Below, in pieces: positions 6,834 through 16,590 of a stretch of 64,000 nucleotides of DNA. Each line of letters starts with the position of its first letter. The first letter of the stretch is position 1. Origin of the DNA: Bacilli bacterium. GTDB taxonomy: Bacteria > Bacillota_I > Bacilli_A > RF39 > UBA660. The DNA lies in the NCBI GenBank assembly GCA_017416535.1, contig JAFQCG010000001.1, positions 761,013-825,012 on the forward strand, read 5' to 3'. Under the pieces are notes generated by a model. That model was not told the DNA's origin and made no database searches. It was given only the letters and a program-made list of their open reading frames with translations. Made by a program: the position numbers and the translations under genes.

Positions 6834-8861
6834 ATGAAAAAGAAGAAAAGATTTGATTTAAATAAGGTATTAAATAGAAGATATAATTTTTTGTTTTTTG
6901 GGATAATGTGTTTCTTTTTTATACTTATAATTAGTTTTTTTAGAGTAATGATTGTTGAGAATGATAAGTATGAGAAATTGTTAAGTGAACTTACTTATGA
7001 TGTTGTCTTAGGAGAAAGTACACCTAGAGGTAGAATACTTGATAGAAATTTAAATGTTATTGTTGATAATAAGATGGTTAATACTATTACTTATAAAAGA
7101 AGTAAAAATACTACATATAAGGATATGATAAAACTTGCATATAAAGTTTCTTCTAAATTAGATTTAGATTACTATAAAGTTACTGATCGTGCTAAGAGAG
7201 AATTTTATTTGTATAATAGTACCACTTTATTAGATGAGCTCATTTCTAAGGATGAATGGGATATGTATGAAATGAAAAAGTTAAGTAATAAAGATATAGA
7301 GGAATTAAAGATTAGTAGAATTAGTGATAGTATTATTGATAATTTTAGTGATGAAGACAATAAAGTTGCATTTTTATTCTTTTTAATGAGAGATGGTTAT
7401 AGTTATAGTGAGAAAGTTATTAAGAGTAATGTTAGTGATAAAGAGTTCGCTTATATTTCTGAAAATAATGAAGTTTTAGATGGTTTTGATACAAAGATTG
7501 ATTGGATTAGATATTATCCTTATGGTGATACTATGAAATCTATATTAGGAAGTGTTTCTAGTAGTAGTCAGGGAATTCCTAAAGAAGAAAAAGATGAATA
7601 TTTAAAGAAAGGATATTCTTTAAATGATCGAGTGGGTTTGAGTTATTTAGAAAAACAATATGAAGAATATCTTCTTGGTAAAAAGAGTAAGTATAAGGTA
7701 ATTAATTCTAATAATTTAGAACTTATAGAAGAAGGAAGTAGAGGAAATGATATTGTTTTATCTATTGATATAAAACTACAAAAAGAGGTTGAGAAAATTA
7801 TTATTGAACAAATGAAACGAGCAAAAAAAGAAGCTAATACACAGTATTATGATCATTCTAGTGTCATTATTCAAGATCCTTATTCTGGTGAAGTACTAAC
7901 AATAGCTTCTAAAAGATTGGTTAATGGAAGAATTGTTGATAATGTAAACAGTATGCTTGTTTCTCCTGTTACTCCTGGTTCTGTTGTGAAAGGAGCTTCT
8001 ATGTTAGTAGGATATAATGAAGGGGTCATTAAAGTTGGTGAAAAGATGTACGATGAGTGTGTTAAAATAGCGGGTGCTCCAAGAAAATGTTCTTCAGTTT
8101 TAAATTTAGGTGTAATTGATGATATTGTAGCGCTTGCAAAGAGTAGTAATGTTTATCAATTTAAGACAGCTATTAGAGTTAATGGTCAAGAATATTTTAA
8201 TGGTATTAAATTAAAATTTAAACAGAGTAGTTTTGATAAGTATAGAAAAATGTATAGATCGTTTGGGCTTGGTGTAAGTACAGGTATTGATTTGCCAGTA
8301 GAAAGTGTAGGTTATACTTCGATTGATAAAAGTGCAGGTAATTTACTTGATTATGTTATGGGACAATATGAGACGTATACACCATTACAACTTTCTCAGT
8401 ATATTAATACTATTGCGAATGGTGGTAGTAGGTATCAAATGCATTTGTTAAAAGAAGTTTGCTCAAATACAGGTGATGTTATTTACTCATATGAACCTGT
8501 TATATTAAATACAGTTTCAACTGATAAAAAATATATGAGACGTATTCAAGAAGGATTTTATGCAGTTATGCATATGTATGGAGGATATGGTAGAGGATAT
8601 GTTGATGATCGATTAGATTCTGCTGGCAAGACAGGTACATCTCAGAGCTTTTTGGATACTGATAATAATGGTATTATTGATACTGAGACTATTACTAGTA
8701 ATTTCGTTGGATATTTTCCTTATAAAAAACCTAAAATATCATTGACTGTTTCATCTCCAAATAGTTCTCATCCTAATTCTAATACTGATTTTGCAAGTCT
8801 TGTTACTCTTAGAATTACTAAGGCAGTTAGTAATAAATATGCAGAAATGTATGGTTTATAG
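6834..8861 (+). CDS. Penicillin-binding protein 2 (class B transpeptidase)
   Basis: A 675-residue D,D-transpeptidase that cross-links peptidoglycan, anchored by one helix near residues 18-38. After the anchor comes the class B dimerisation region beginning TPRGRILDRNLNVIVDN. All three active-site motifs are present in the C-terminal domain: SVVK (SxxK, in TPGSVVKGA at about 385), SSN (SxN, in AKSSNVYQ at about 440) and KTG (AGKTGTSQS at about 597). The PBP2 (elongation) type is more likely than the division PBP3/FtsI, but I cannot separate them firmly. Strong SD aggagg, partly inside a predicted hairpin. Flanked by small genes, not by mreBCD. Confidence 0.92.
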   Translation: MKKKKRFDLNKVLNRRYNFLFFGIMCFFFILIISFFRVMIVENDKYEKLLSELTYDVVLGESTPRGRILDRNLNVIVDNKMVNTITYKRSKNTTYKDMIKLAYKVSSKLDLDYYKVTDRAKREFYLYNSTTLLDELISKDEWDMYEMKKLSNKDIEELKISRISDSIIDNFSDEDNKVAFLFFLMRDGYSYSEKVIKSNVSDKEFAYISENNEVLDGFDTKIDWIRYYPYGDTMKSILGSVSSSSQGIPKEEKDEYLKKGYSLNDRVGLSYLEKQYEEYLLGKKSKYKVINSNNLELIEEGSRGNDIVLSIDIKLQKEVEKIIIEQMKRAKKEANTQYYDHSSVIIQDPYSGEVLTIASKRLVNGRIVDNVNSMLVSPVTPGSVVKGASMLVGYNEGVIKVGEKMYDECVKIAGAPRKCSSVLNLGVIDDIVALAKSSNVYQFKTAIRVNGQEYFNGIKLKFKQSSFDKYRKMYRSFGLGVSTGIDLPVESVGYTSIDKSAGNLLDYVMGQYETYTPLQLSQYINTIANGGSRYQMHLLKEVCSNTGDVIYSYEPVILNTVSTDKKYMRRIQEGFYAVMHMYGGYGRGYVDDRLDSAGKTGTSQSFLDTDNNGIIDTETITSNFVGYFPYKKPKISLTVSSPNSSHPNSNTDFASLVTLRITKAVSNKYAEMYGL

Positions 8862-8912
8862 GTAAATTTGCTTGTTTTTTAGTAGTTTTTCTTTATTTTA
8901 AATAAAAAACTT

Positions 8913-8940
8913 TTGCATTTTTATAAAAATCTGATATAAT
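8913..8940 (+). promoter_or_regulatory. Predicted sigma-A promoter of rpmG-efp
   Basis: TTGCAT (8913-8918), 16-base spacer, TATAAT (8935-8940), 29 bases before the rpmG start. Confidence 0.7.
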
Positions 8941-8969
8941 ACCTATAGGCGTGTAAGGAGGGAAAGAAA

Positions 8970-9134
8970 ATGGCTAAAGTAGGAAATAGACAATATAAAA
9001 CTCTAGTATGTAGCGAATGTAAAGAAGAAAACTACAGAGAACAAAGAAACGTTAAGAATACAACTGAACGTCTTGAATTAAATAGATACTGTCCTAGATG
9101 TAGAAAACATACAGTACATAAGGAAAAGAAGTAA
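8970..9134 (+). CDS. rpmG: 50S ribosomal protein L33
   Basis: A 54-residue protein translated from an ATG that follows the near-perfect ribosome site aaggaggg. It reads [20 protein letters not shown], continues through [15 protein letters not shown] and ends KHTVHKEKK. The two CxxC knuckles (C14/C17 and C41/C44) mark a zinc-binding L33 paralogue. Length is normal. A promoter with TTGCAT and TATAAT lies just upstream, and efp follows after 48 bases, so the two translation genes are probably transcribed together. Confidence 0.95.
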   Translation: MAKVGNRQYKTLVCSECKEENYREQRNVKNTTERLELNRYCPRCRKHTVHKEKK

Positions 9135-9182
9135 AAATAAGCTAAACACTTATTTTTTAATTTTAGTTTAGGAGTGAGATAA

Positions 9183-9740
9183 ATGATTAGTACAAATGAT
9201 TTAAAAAATGGTATTACAATTGAAGTAGATGGAGCAATTTTTGTTGTTTTAAATACTGAACATGTTAAACCTGGAAAAGGTGCTGCTATTGTTAAAGCAA
9301 AACTTAAAAATTTAAGAACTGGAGCAATCTATGAACAAACTTTTAATGCCGGAATTAAGGTTGCTACAGCAAGAATTGAAAAACAATTAATGCAATATTT
9401 ATATACAATGAATGATGTATATTATTTTATGAATATGGATAGTTATGAACAATTAGAACTTGCTAAGTCATCTGTTGGTGATGATGCTAACTTCTTAAAA
9501 GAAAACTTAGAAGTATATATTACTTCTTATGAAGGAGAAGTTTTAGGATTACAATTACCTGATAAAGTTGAATTAGTAGTTACTCATACTGAACCAGCTG
9601 TTAAAGGAAATACAACTAATAATGCATTAAAAGATGCTGAAGTTGAAACTGGTATGAATGTAAGAGTTCCATTATTTATTGAAGAAGGAGAAACTATTAT
9701 TGTTTCTACTGCTGATGGTAAATATGTTTCAAGAGCGTAA
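9183..9740 (+). CDS. efp: Elongation factor P
   Basis: A 185-residue three-domain OB-fold protein that binds the ribosome between P and E sites and relieves stalling at proline runs. The N-terminal KOW-like domain carries the loop HVKPGKGAAIV near residues 28-38; its tip Lys in PGKG is the usual site of modification. Domains II (YTMNDVYYFMNMDSYEQ) and III (ETGMNVRVPLFIEEGE, ending DGKYVSRA) are complete. Good SD aggagtgag. The transcript ends in a hairpin whose loop contains the efp stop codon. Two M16 peptidase genes lie downstream, as is common for efp neighbourhoods in Bacillota. Confidence 0.97.
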   Translation: MISTNDLKNGITIEVDGAIFVVLNTEHVKPGKGAAIVKAKLKNLRTGAIYEQTFNAGIKVATARIEKQLMQYLYTMNDVYYFMNMDSYEQLELAKSSVGDDANFLKENLEVYITSYEGEVLGLQLPDKVELVVTHTEPAVKGNTTNNALKDAEVETGMNVRVPLFIEEGETIIVSTADGKYVSRA

Positions 9741-9755
9741 GTTACGCTCTTTTTT
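9731..9755 (+). terminator. Intrinsic terminator overlapping the efp stop
   Basis: AAGAGCGT (9731-9738) pairs with ACGCTCTT (9744-9751); the loop holds the rest of the stop TAA (9738-9740). T-run follows. Confidence 0.9.
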
Positions 9756-9836
9756 ATTTGTCAAGTTTACGAATTATTATTTTAATTTATCTTAGGTTTG
9801 TAGTATAATGAAATTGTAATGATAGGAGTTATTTAT

Positions 9837-12116
9837 ATGGCTAAACGAAAAAGAAGAAAAGTAGTAAAAAGTAAATTTAAATATACAACAGAATTATGGG
9901 GAATTATATTTATACTAATGGCAATATTAGGACTTGGTAAGTATGGACCTGTAGGAAGAATGATTGCTTCATTTGGTTTGTTCTTGGTTGGTTCATTATA
10001 TATGATTTTATTGGCAGTAATTGGTATAATTGGACTTTATTTATTAATTAAGAGAGAAAAACCTGATTTTTTTAGTTCTAAGTTAATTGGAATTTATACT
10101 TTAGTGTTAGGTTTATTAGTTACAATGCATTGGGATTTTGTTTCTAAGAATGAATTTAACGGTATGGTTGCTTTTAGAGAAACAATTAATCAATTAGTTG
10201 CTTCATTTAATGAATTAATGAATGCTGGTGCATTATCTGATTTTTTTGGAGTAGGTGGAGGAGTAATTGGTGGTGTTTTTGCTATATTATTTACTTCATT
10301 ATTCTCTTATAGAGGAATGCAAATTATTTCTATAGTTTTAATTTCAGCAGGAGTTTTAATGTTTACTGGTTTTTCTATATTTGATTTTGTTAAAAATATG
10401 CTTGAAAGAGCTAAGGAAAAGAAAGAACTTCAAGGGGAAGCAAAAGCTGAAAAGAAAAGAAAATCTTCAATTATTATTAATGATGGTAATGAAAAAGAAG
10501 AACAAGAAAATGATAAAAAGATTAAGATATCAAGTATTGATGAACTTAAAAATGTACAAATTAAGGACTGTAATGCACCTGAGAAGAAAGATGATGTTAG
10601 TGCTGTTAAAGTAGTGGATAATACAAATAAGAGTTATCAATTACCACCAATTAGTTTACTTGATAAACCTAAGAAAAAGGCCAATGAAACTGATAATACA
10701 GTAATTGAAAAGAATATTGAAATATTAGAAAGAGTATTAAAGGACTTTGGTATTAATGGTAAAGTTGTTGAAGTACATATAGGACCATCTGTTGCACAAT
10801 ATGAACTTGAAATTGCATCAGGTACTAGGGTTAATAAGATTACTTCTATTGATAGGGAAATTGCTTTAGCTTTAGCTAAAAAAGATGTTAAGATACAAGC
10901 TCCGATCCCTGGAAAGAGTACAGTGGGTATTGAGTTTGCAAATGATGTTTCTACTCCGGTTAGTTTCTATGAAATTATGGATAGTAAATTAATGCGTAAT
11001 GCTCCTGAAAAGAAATTAATGGTTCCTTTAGGAAAGAGTATCATGGGAGACATTGGTGTATGTGAAGTAAATAAGATGCCACATTTACTTATTGCAGGTA
11101 CTACTGGTTCAGGTAAATCTGTTTGTGTAAATGGTGTTATTTGTTCAATTCTTATGAGAGCAAGACCAGATGAAGTAAAACTTATGATGGTTGACCCTAA
11201 AGTAGTTGAATTATCTGTATATAATGGTATTCCACATTTATTATGTCCTGTAGTAACTGATCCAAAAAAAGCTGCAGTTGCGATGGCTAAGATGGTAAAT
11301 GAAATGGAAAGACGTTATCAAGTTTTTAGTGATTCTAAGACAAAAAATATTGAAAGTTATAATGCTTATATTGATAAATGGAATAAAGAACATAAAGATC
11401 CTGAAGCACAACAAAAGAAAATGCCTTATATTGTAATTATTATTGATGAGTTAGCTGACTTAATGATGGTTGCTGCTAAGGAAGTTGAAGATTCAATTTT
11501 AAGAATTACTCAAAAAGCTCGTGCTGCTGGAATGCATTTGATTGTTGCAACACAAAGACCATCAACTGAAGTTGTTACTGGTTTAATTAAAGCAAATATT
11601 CCATCACGTATTTCATTTGCAGTTGGTTCTGGAATTGATTCACGTACAATTTTAGATCAAGTAGGTGCTGAAAAATTACTTGGTAAAGGAGATATGTTAT
11701 TCTTACCAATAGGTGTAAATGTTCCAACTCGTATACAAGGTTCATTTATTAATGATGATGAAATTAAGAGAATTATTGATTTTACAGTAGAACAACAAAA
11801 GGCACAATATGATGATAATATGATGAATTTAGATGCAGTAGACACAAGTAGTTCAAATAGTGGACTTGCTGATATGGAAGGTACTACTGATGAAGATGAT
11901 CCTTTATATAATGATATTGTTAAATTTGTTATTGAATCTCAAAAAGCAAGTGCTTCACTTTTCCAACGTAAATTTAAACTTGGATATAATAGGGCTGCTA
12001 GAATAGTTGATTTATTAGAAGAAAGAGGAATAATTGGACCACAAAATGGTTCTAAGCCACGTGAAGTATTAGTTACATTAAATGATACAGTTGATGAAGA
12101 AGTAAATAATGAATAA
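9837..12116 (+). CDS. DNA translocase FtsK/SpoIIIE
   Basis: A 759-residue hexameric ATP-driven DNA pump that clears chromosomes through the division septum. Start at 9837 follows taggag; the ATG at 9819 lies upstream of that site. The N-terminus is basic (MAKRKRRKVVKSKFK), then four hydrophobic segments up to about residue 185, a charged linker (Lys/Glu-rich, about 190-280), and the motor: Walker A GTTGSGKS near 421-428, Walker B IIIDELADLMM near 533-543, and a winged-helix gamma domain from about 686 (ESQKASASLFQRKFKLGYNR, RAARIVDLLEERGIIG) that reads orienting DNA sequences. The linker is short, as in SpoIIIE. No sporulation operon is nearby. Confidence 0.95.
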   Translation: MAKRKRRKVVKSKFKYTTELWGIIFILMAILGLGKYGPVGRMIASFGLFLVGSLYMILLAVIGIIGLYLLIKREKPDFFSSKLIGIYTLVLGLLVTMHWDFVSKNEFNGMVAFRETINQLVASFNELMNAGALSDFFGVGGGVIGGVFAILFTSLFSYRGMQIISIVLISAGVLMFTGFSIFDFVKNMLERAKEKKELQGEAKAEKKRKSSIIINDGNEKEEQENDKKIKISSIDELKNVQIKDCNAPEKKDDVSAVKVVDNTNKSYQLPPISLLDKPKKKANETDNTVIEKNIEILERVLKDFGINGKVVEVHIGPSVAQYELEIASGTRVNKITSIDREIALALAKKDVKIQAPIPGKSTVGIEFANDVSTPVSFYEIMDSKLMRNAPEKKLMVPLGKSIMGDIGVCEVNKMPHLLIAGTTGSGKSVCVNGVICSILMRARPDEVKLMMVDPKVVELSVYNGIPHLLCPVVTDPKKAAVAMAKMVNEMERRYQVFSDSKTKNIESYNAYIDKWNKEHKDPEAQQKKMPYIVIIIDELADLMMVAAKEVEDSILRITQKARAAGMHLIVATQRPSTEVVTGLIKANIPSRISFAVGSGIDSRTILDQVGAEKLLGKGDMLFLPIGVNVPTRIQGSFINDDEIKRIIDFTVEQQKAQYDDNMMNLDAVDTSSSNSGLADMEGTTDEDDPLYNDIVKFVIESQKASASLFQRKFKLGYNRAARIVDLLEERGIIGPQNGSKPREVLVTLNDTVDEEVNNE

Positions 12117-12177
12117 TTACTTACTTCTTTTTTAAGAAATATGAAATATAAAAAATAGAAAGAAAGAGAGTGATATT

Positions 12178-12891
12178 ATGTCAATTCATATTGAGAGTAA
12201 AAAAGAAGATATTTCAGAATTAGTATTAATGCCAGGAGATCCTTTAAGAGCTAAGTATATAGCAGAAAATTTTTTGGATAATTATAAGTTAGTTAACCAA
12301 GTTAGAAATATGTTTGGTTATACAGGATATTACAAAGGAAAAAGAATTACTGTTTTTGCATCAGGAATGGGAATCCCAAGTATTGGAATATATGCTTATG
12401 AATTATTTAAATATTATGATGTTAAAAAGATTATTAGAATTGGAACATCTGGTTCTTTTAATAAAGATATTAAAATATTAGATGTTGTTTTATCAACTGG
12501 AGCTTTTGCTAAGAGTTATTATGATTTACAATTAGATGGTCATGATACAAATTTTGTTCCTGCTAGTATTAAATTAAATGAACAAATTATAAAAACTGCA
12601 GAAGAAACTAATAATTCGTTAAAGATTGGTAAAACTATTACTAGTGATGTATTTGATATATATTGTGATAACATAAGTGAGTTTAAAGATAATTTTGATT
12701 TTGCTAATTTCTTAGCTGTTGAAATGGAAGCATTTGGATTATTTTATTTAGCTAAGAAATTTGAAAGAGATGCATCATGTTTATTAACAGTAGTAGATTC
12801 TATTTATGATAAGAGAAGTTTATCTAGTGAAGATAGACAAAATTCTTTAAATCAAATGATTACTTTAGCTTTAGATTCAATAATTAAATAA
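12178..12891 (+). CDS. deoD: Purine nucleoside phosphorylase, DeoD type
   Basis: A 237-residue hexameric phosphorylase that splits purine (deoxy)nucleosides with phosphate in salvage. Signatures: LVLMPGDPLRAKYIAENF near 15-35 (phosphate site), FASGMGIPSIGIYAYEL near 65-82, IIRIGTSGS near 90, the purine-site segment AVEMEAFGLFYLAKKF near 180 and LLTVVDS near 203, where the trailing D/S would be the catalytic acid position. Length fits the family. SD agagag lies before the ATG. It sits between ftsK and the M16 pair, on the same strand with a 61-base gap to ftsK and no clear terminator. Confidence 0.95.
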   Translation: MSIHIESKKEDISELVLMPGDPLRAKYIAENFLDNYKLVNQVRNMFGYTGYYKGKRITVFASGMGIPSIGIYAYELFKYYDVKKIIRIGTSGSFNKDIKILDVVLSTGAFAKSYYDLQLDGHDTNFVPASIKLNEQIIKTAEETNNSLKIGKTITSDVFDIYCDNISEFKDNFDFANFLAVEMEAFGLFYLAKKFERDASCLLTVVDSIYDKRSLSSEDRQNSLNQMITLALDSIIK

Positions 12892-12925
12892 AAAATTACA
12901 TATACTAATAAATGGGGGTGTGATT

Positions 12926-14194
12926 ATGGATTATGTTGTTAAGGAATTTGGTTCTTATAAATTACATATGATTAAGACGGATAAGTTTAAGACTATTTCT
13001 GTTAAAGTTGTATTTAGAAGACCAATTGAAAAAGATAAAATTACAATTAGAAATGTCTTAAGTGATTTATTTATGCAATCAACTAATAAGTATGCGACTA
13101 AAAGAGATTTAACTATTAAAGCACAAGATTTATATGCTTGTGAAGTATCTACAAGTAATAGTAGATTAGGTAATTATATTACAACAACTTTTCATTTAAA
13201 TTCATTAAATGATAAATATACTGAAGAAGGTAATTTTAAGGAAGCAGTTAAATTCTTATGTGAAATTATTTTTAATCCTGATATTAAAGATAATAAATTT
13301 AATAAAGAAAAGATTGATATTGTTAAAGCTAGTTGTCGTAGTGCATTAAATTCTTTAAAAGAGGATTCTGCTAATTATAGTTTAGTGAGAATGTTTGAAG
13401 AATTTGATAATGAAGCGCCATGTTCTTATAGGTTAGCTGGTTATTTAGATGATTTAGATAAAATTAATGAATCTACATTATATGAATATTATAAAGATAT
13501 GATAGAACAAGATCTTGTTGATGTCTTTGTTCTTGGTGATTTTAATGTTGATGACATTTCTAATATATTTAGAGAAGTATTTAAAGTAAGAACATTAAAG
13601 AGAGTTAGAATTCCATATATTTTAGATGAAAAAAATGTTGGTAAGAAACGAGAATTTAATGAAAAAATTGATAATTCTCAATCTAAATTATCAATTGCTT
13701 GTTGTTTGAATGGACTTTCTGAATATGAAAGAAATTATGTTTTAACTTTATATAATGTTATTTTAGGTGGAGGATGTGACTCTAAACTATTTAAAGAAGT
13801 TAGAGAAGAAAACTCATTATGTTATACGGTTTATTCTGTGCCTAATAAGTTAGATAATGTTTTAATTATACAAGCTGGAATTGATAAAGATAATTATGAA
13901 AAGACAGTTAAATTGATTGAAAAAAATCTTGATGATATGAGAAAAGGTAAATTTGATGAAGATGATATTTCAATTGCTAGAGAATATTATTTAACTGCTT
14001 TAGAAGAAGTATTAGAAAGTACTGATAGAATTATTGATAATTATTTGATGATGGAATTAATTGGTACTGATACAGTAGATAGAAAAAGAGAAATGATTTG
14101 TAAGGTAACAAAAAATGAAATAATAAAAGTAGCAAAGAAAGTTAAATTAGATACAGTGTTTTTATTAGAGGGAGTTAAAGATGAGAGAGATTAA
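12926..14194 (+). CDS. M16 (pitrilysin) peptidase-like subunit lacking the zinc motif, YmfF-like
   Basis: A 422-residue protein of M16 fold whose sequence shows no HxxEH zinc motif, so it is probably the non-catalytic partner of the next gene, as YmfF is to YmfH in bacilli. The C-terminal half has the M16 'active R/Y' style region GGGCDSKLFKEVREENSLCYTVYS near 285-310, which binds substrate in the family. ATG at 12926 is placed after gggggtg; the GTG at 12920 is within the ribosome site. The gene overlaps the catalytic partner by 14 bases, which supports a two-subunit protease. Gene order ftsK-ymfF-ymfH is retained from bacilli. Confidence 0.87.
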   Translation: MDYVVKEFGSYKLHMIKTDKFKTISVKVVFRRPIEKDKITIRNVLSDLFMQSTNKYATKRDLTIKAQDLYACEVSTSNSRLGNYITTTFHLNSLNDKYTEEGNFKEAVKFLCEIIFNPDIKDNKFNKEKIDIVKASCRSALNSLKEDSANYSLVRMFEEFDNEAPCSYRLAGYLDDLDKINESTLYEYYKDMIEQDLVDVFVLGDFNVDDISNIFREVFKVRTLKRVRIPYILDEKNVGKKREFNEKIDNSQSKLSIACCLNGLSEYERNYVLTLYNVILGGGCDSKLFKEVREENSLCYTVYSVPNKLDNVLIIQAGIDKDNYEKTVKLIEKNLDDMRKGKFDEDDISIAREYYLTALEEVLESTDRIIDNYLMMELIGTDTVDRKREMICKVTKNEIIKVAKKVKLDTVFLLEGVKDERD

Positions 14195-15455
14195 ATTAAG
14201 TGGTTTAGATATGAATCTTTATCTTGATACTCTTGATAATGGTTTAGAAGTTATAATGTTACCTTATACTAATAAAAAGAATTATTTTGTAAGTTATGCT
14301 ACTAAGTATGGTAGTGAAATTACTAAGTTTATTCCAGTAGGCGAAAAGAAAGAAATTAAAGTACCTGATGGAATAGCACATTTCTTAGAACATAAGATGT
14401 TTGAACAAGAAGATGGTGTTGATCCTTTTACGTTCTTTTCTGAAAGCGGAACTGGTTCTAATGCATCAACATCATTTGATTATACACAGTATATTTGTTA
14501 TGGAACTAAGAATTTTGATGAGAATTTAAGATATTTATTAAACTTTGTAAATAAGCCATATTATACAGATGAAAATGTAGAAAAAGAAAAAGGTATTATT
14601 GCTGAAGAATTAAAGATGTATGATGATATTGCTGAATTTAAATTAGAAATGAAAATTCGTGAAAATTTATATCATAGTCATCCTAGAAGAATAGATATTG
14701 GAGGTTCTATACCTGAAATAATGACTATTACAAAAGAAGATTTATATACTTGTTATAATAGTTTTTATTCTCCAAATAATATGTTTGTGCTTGTTGTAGG
14801 TAATTTTGATGTTGATAAGACAATGGAAATTATTAGAGAAGTAGTTGGACCTATTAAAAATAGAGGAGAAGCTATAATAAGTGAAGTAGAAGAAAAAGAA
14901 AAAATAAGACTTGGGTTTGAAGAATATAGTTATCCTATAAATGTTCCTAAATTAGGTGTTGGAATTAAAGTAAATAGCTCTAAGTTAGATATGGATAAAT
15001 TACATAAAGATTTATATTTAACTATGATAACTACTTTATTATTTGGTTCATCATCTTTATTTAGAGAAAGAGTTAGAAATAAGAAAATATTAAATAATTT
15101 TTATACTGAATGGGAAAGTATAAATAAATATCATTCATTTTATATAATGGCTTCTAGTGATAATCCAAAAGAACTTTTAGATGAAATTGAAAATGAAATA
15201 AATGGTAAATCATTTGATGAGGAATCATTTAATCGTATGAAAAAAGTTTGGATTGCGAATGAAGTTAAAATGATTGATGATATTGATTCAACTGTTCATA
15301 ATTTATTTGATGATTTATTAAAATATAATGAAGTTATTACTAATAAGATCGATGTTATTAGAAACTTAGATTATAATACTATGATTGATGTATTTAATGA
15401 TCTTGATTTTAATAATAAAAGCGTTGTTATTATGAGAAATATAGAGACTATCTAG
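14181..15455 (+). CDS. M16 family zinc metallopeptidase, YmfH-like catalytic subunit
   Basis: A 424-residue peptidase with the inverted zinc motif HFLEH at about residues 67-71 (IAHFLEHKMFEQ) and the downstream glutamate in EKEKGIIAEELKMYDD near 135-150, the third zinc ligand. These are the M16 catalytic elements. It lacks a signal peptide, so it acts in the cytoplasm, presumably on peptides. It overlaps the inactive-type partner gene and ends in a terminator whose loop is its own TAG stop codon. Together with the upstream subunit it should form a heterodimeric oligopeptidase. Confidence 0.92.
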   Translation: MREIKLSGLDMNLYLDTLDNGLEVIMLPYTNKKNYFVSYATKYGSEITKFIPVGEKKEIKVPDGIAHFLEHKMFEQEDGVDPFTFFSESGTGSNASTSFDYTQYICYGTKNFDENLRYLLNFVNKPYYTDENVEKEKGIIAEELKMYDDIAEFKLEMKIRENLYHSHPRRIDIGGSIPEIMTITKEDLYTCYNSFYSPNNMFVLVVGNFDVDKTMEIIREVVGPIKNRGEAIISEVEEKEKIRLGFEEYSYPINVPKLGVGIKVNSSKLDMDKLHKDLYLTMITTLLFGSSSLFRERVRNKKILNNFYTEWESINKYHSFYIMASSDNPKELLDEIENEINGKSFDEESFNRMKKVWIANEVKMIDDIDSTVHNLFDDLLKYNEVITNKIDVIRNLDYNTMIDVFNDLDFNNKSVVIMRNIETI

Positions 15456-15468
15456 GATAGTCTTTTTT
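15445..15468 (+). terminator. Intrinsic terminator with stop codon as its loop
   Basis: AGACTATC (15445-15452), loop TAG (15453-15455, the stop codon itself), GATAGTCT (15456-15463), then TTTTTT. Confidence 0.92.
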
Positions 15469-15542
15469 GTGTAAAGTTAATAAAAATGTGTTTCTTTTTA
15501 TAAAAAGTATGATAAAATGTTATTAGGATAGAGGTGGATTAG

Positions 15543-16499
15543 ATGAGAGACTTTAGTTTTAATGACTCGATGGAAGAAGAAACAACTGGATATAATCAAG
15601 ATCCGGGCGAGAAGAAAAAGATTATTAAGTTCCTTATTGTAGTGGTTGTTGCTGCTATAGCGGGATTTTCAGTATATTTTATTACAGATGCATTAATTAA
15701 TGGTAATAGAAAAGGTACAGTTATTACTTCAACAAAAGATTCTGAAATGGATTTAAATGATGAAATGATAGTTTACTTATATGATAATGTTACATATGCA
15801 GTAAATGGTATTAGAAATGATAAATTCTTTAAGAGTGGTAGTGTACAAGCAGATGATTTTACTACTCAAGATAAAATTTACTTTGCTTTAAGATATGCTA
15901 CTGAGTCAGATTTTGTTGATATGAGTGCTGGAGATGCAAGTGAAGTTGCTCCTGAAAGTGCATTAAAAACCTATAGTATTTCTAATGACAAGATTAAAGA
16001 ATATGTATTTAACTTTTTTGGTAAAGATGTAACTTATTCAACAGGTACTCCTGTAAATATTGCTGTTAACTTTGCTAAGGGTGGATATAATGCTGGTACT
16101 ATGAAATATGATAGTATGACAGATAGTTGGTTAGTTACTTTTGATAGTGTAAGTGAAGGTGGACCTAATATGGTAGTTAATCCTTACTTATATAAAATCG
16201 AAAGTGCCATGAGAGAAGGAAAAACAAATAATATTATTATTAAAGAAAAAGTAGTGTTTACTGCTATTAAACAACATACTGATAAAGCTGGTAAACCAAT
16301 TGATTTATATGATTGTGCTATTTATAAAGATTATGCTAAAAGTAATCAATTAGAAATGAAGAGTGGAGTTGTTGCTGATCAATTAACATTACTTGGAATT
16401 GATAATTATAAAGATAATGCAAGTACAGTAACTTATACATTCTTTAAAGATGAAAATGATGAATATCACTTCTTAAGTAGTGAAATTACAAGTGAATAA
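15543..16499 (+). CDS. Hypothetical single-pass membrane protein, 318 aa
   Basis: Not recognised. The N-terminus is acidic and cytoplasmic (residues 1-22, then EKKKIIK), followed by one membrane helix (about 29-48, FLIVVVVAAIAGFSVYFITD) and an extracellular domain of about 270 residues with no Cys pairs except one Cys near 255. The extracellular part has repeated Tyr/Asp/Asn-rich strands and no peptidase motif. ATG follows atagaggtgg. It is a single-gene unit between two terminators, placed between ymfH and lepA. A surface or secretion-accessory role is possible but unsupported. Confidence 0.8.
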   Translation: MRDFSFNDSMEEETTGYNQDPGEKKKIIKFLIVVVVAAIAGFSVYFITDALINGNRKGTVITSTKDSEMDLNDEMIVYLYDNVTYAVNGIRNDKFFKSGSVQADDFTTQDKIYFALRYATESDFVDMSAGDASEVAPESALKTYSISNDKIKEYVFNFFGKDVTYSTGTPVNIAVNFAKGGYNAGTMKYDSMTDSWLVTFDSVSEGGPNMVVNPYLYKIESAMREGKTNNIIIKEKVVFTAIKQHTDKAGKPIDLYDCAIYKDYAKSNQLEMKSGVVADQLTLLGIDNYKDNASTVTYTFFKDENDEYHFLSSEITSE

Positions 16500-16526
16500 A
16501 AGATAAGTATTAACTTATCTTTTTTT
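16500..16526 (+). terminator. Intrinsic terminator directly after the stop
   Basis: AAGATAAGT (16500-16508), loop ATTA, ACTTATCTT (16513-16521), then TTTTTT. The stem begins at the base after the TAA. Confidence 0.9.
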
Positions 16527-16537
16527 GTTTGCCTTAA

Positions 16538-16567
16538 TTTACAAATAAGACTTTTTCATGGTATAAT
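16538..16567 (+). promoter_or_regulatory. Predicted promoter of the lepA operon
   Basis: TTTACA (16538-16543), 18-base spacer, TATAAT (16562-16567), 23 bases before the lepA start. Confidence 0.55.
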
Positions 16568-16590
16568 TAGTTGATATGGAGGGTGCTTAT

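Noticed and set aside
8862..8912. A/T inverted repeat after the PBP gene (AGTTTTT...AAAAAACT)
   Set aside because: It is low-complexity A/T pairing and could arise by chance; not strong enough to call a terminator.
10381..10614. 77-residue Lys-rich + strand frame inside ftsK
   Set aside because: It is a frame shadow of the charged FtsK linker; no SD, and the FtsK frame is continuous.
12117..12177. Possible terminator after ftsK (CTTCTT...AAGAA)
   Set aside because: The stem is short and has no G-C core or T-run after it.
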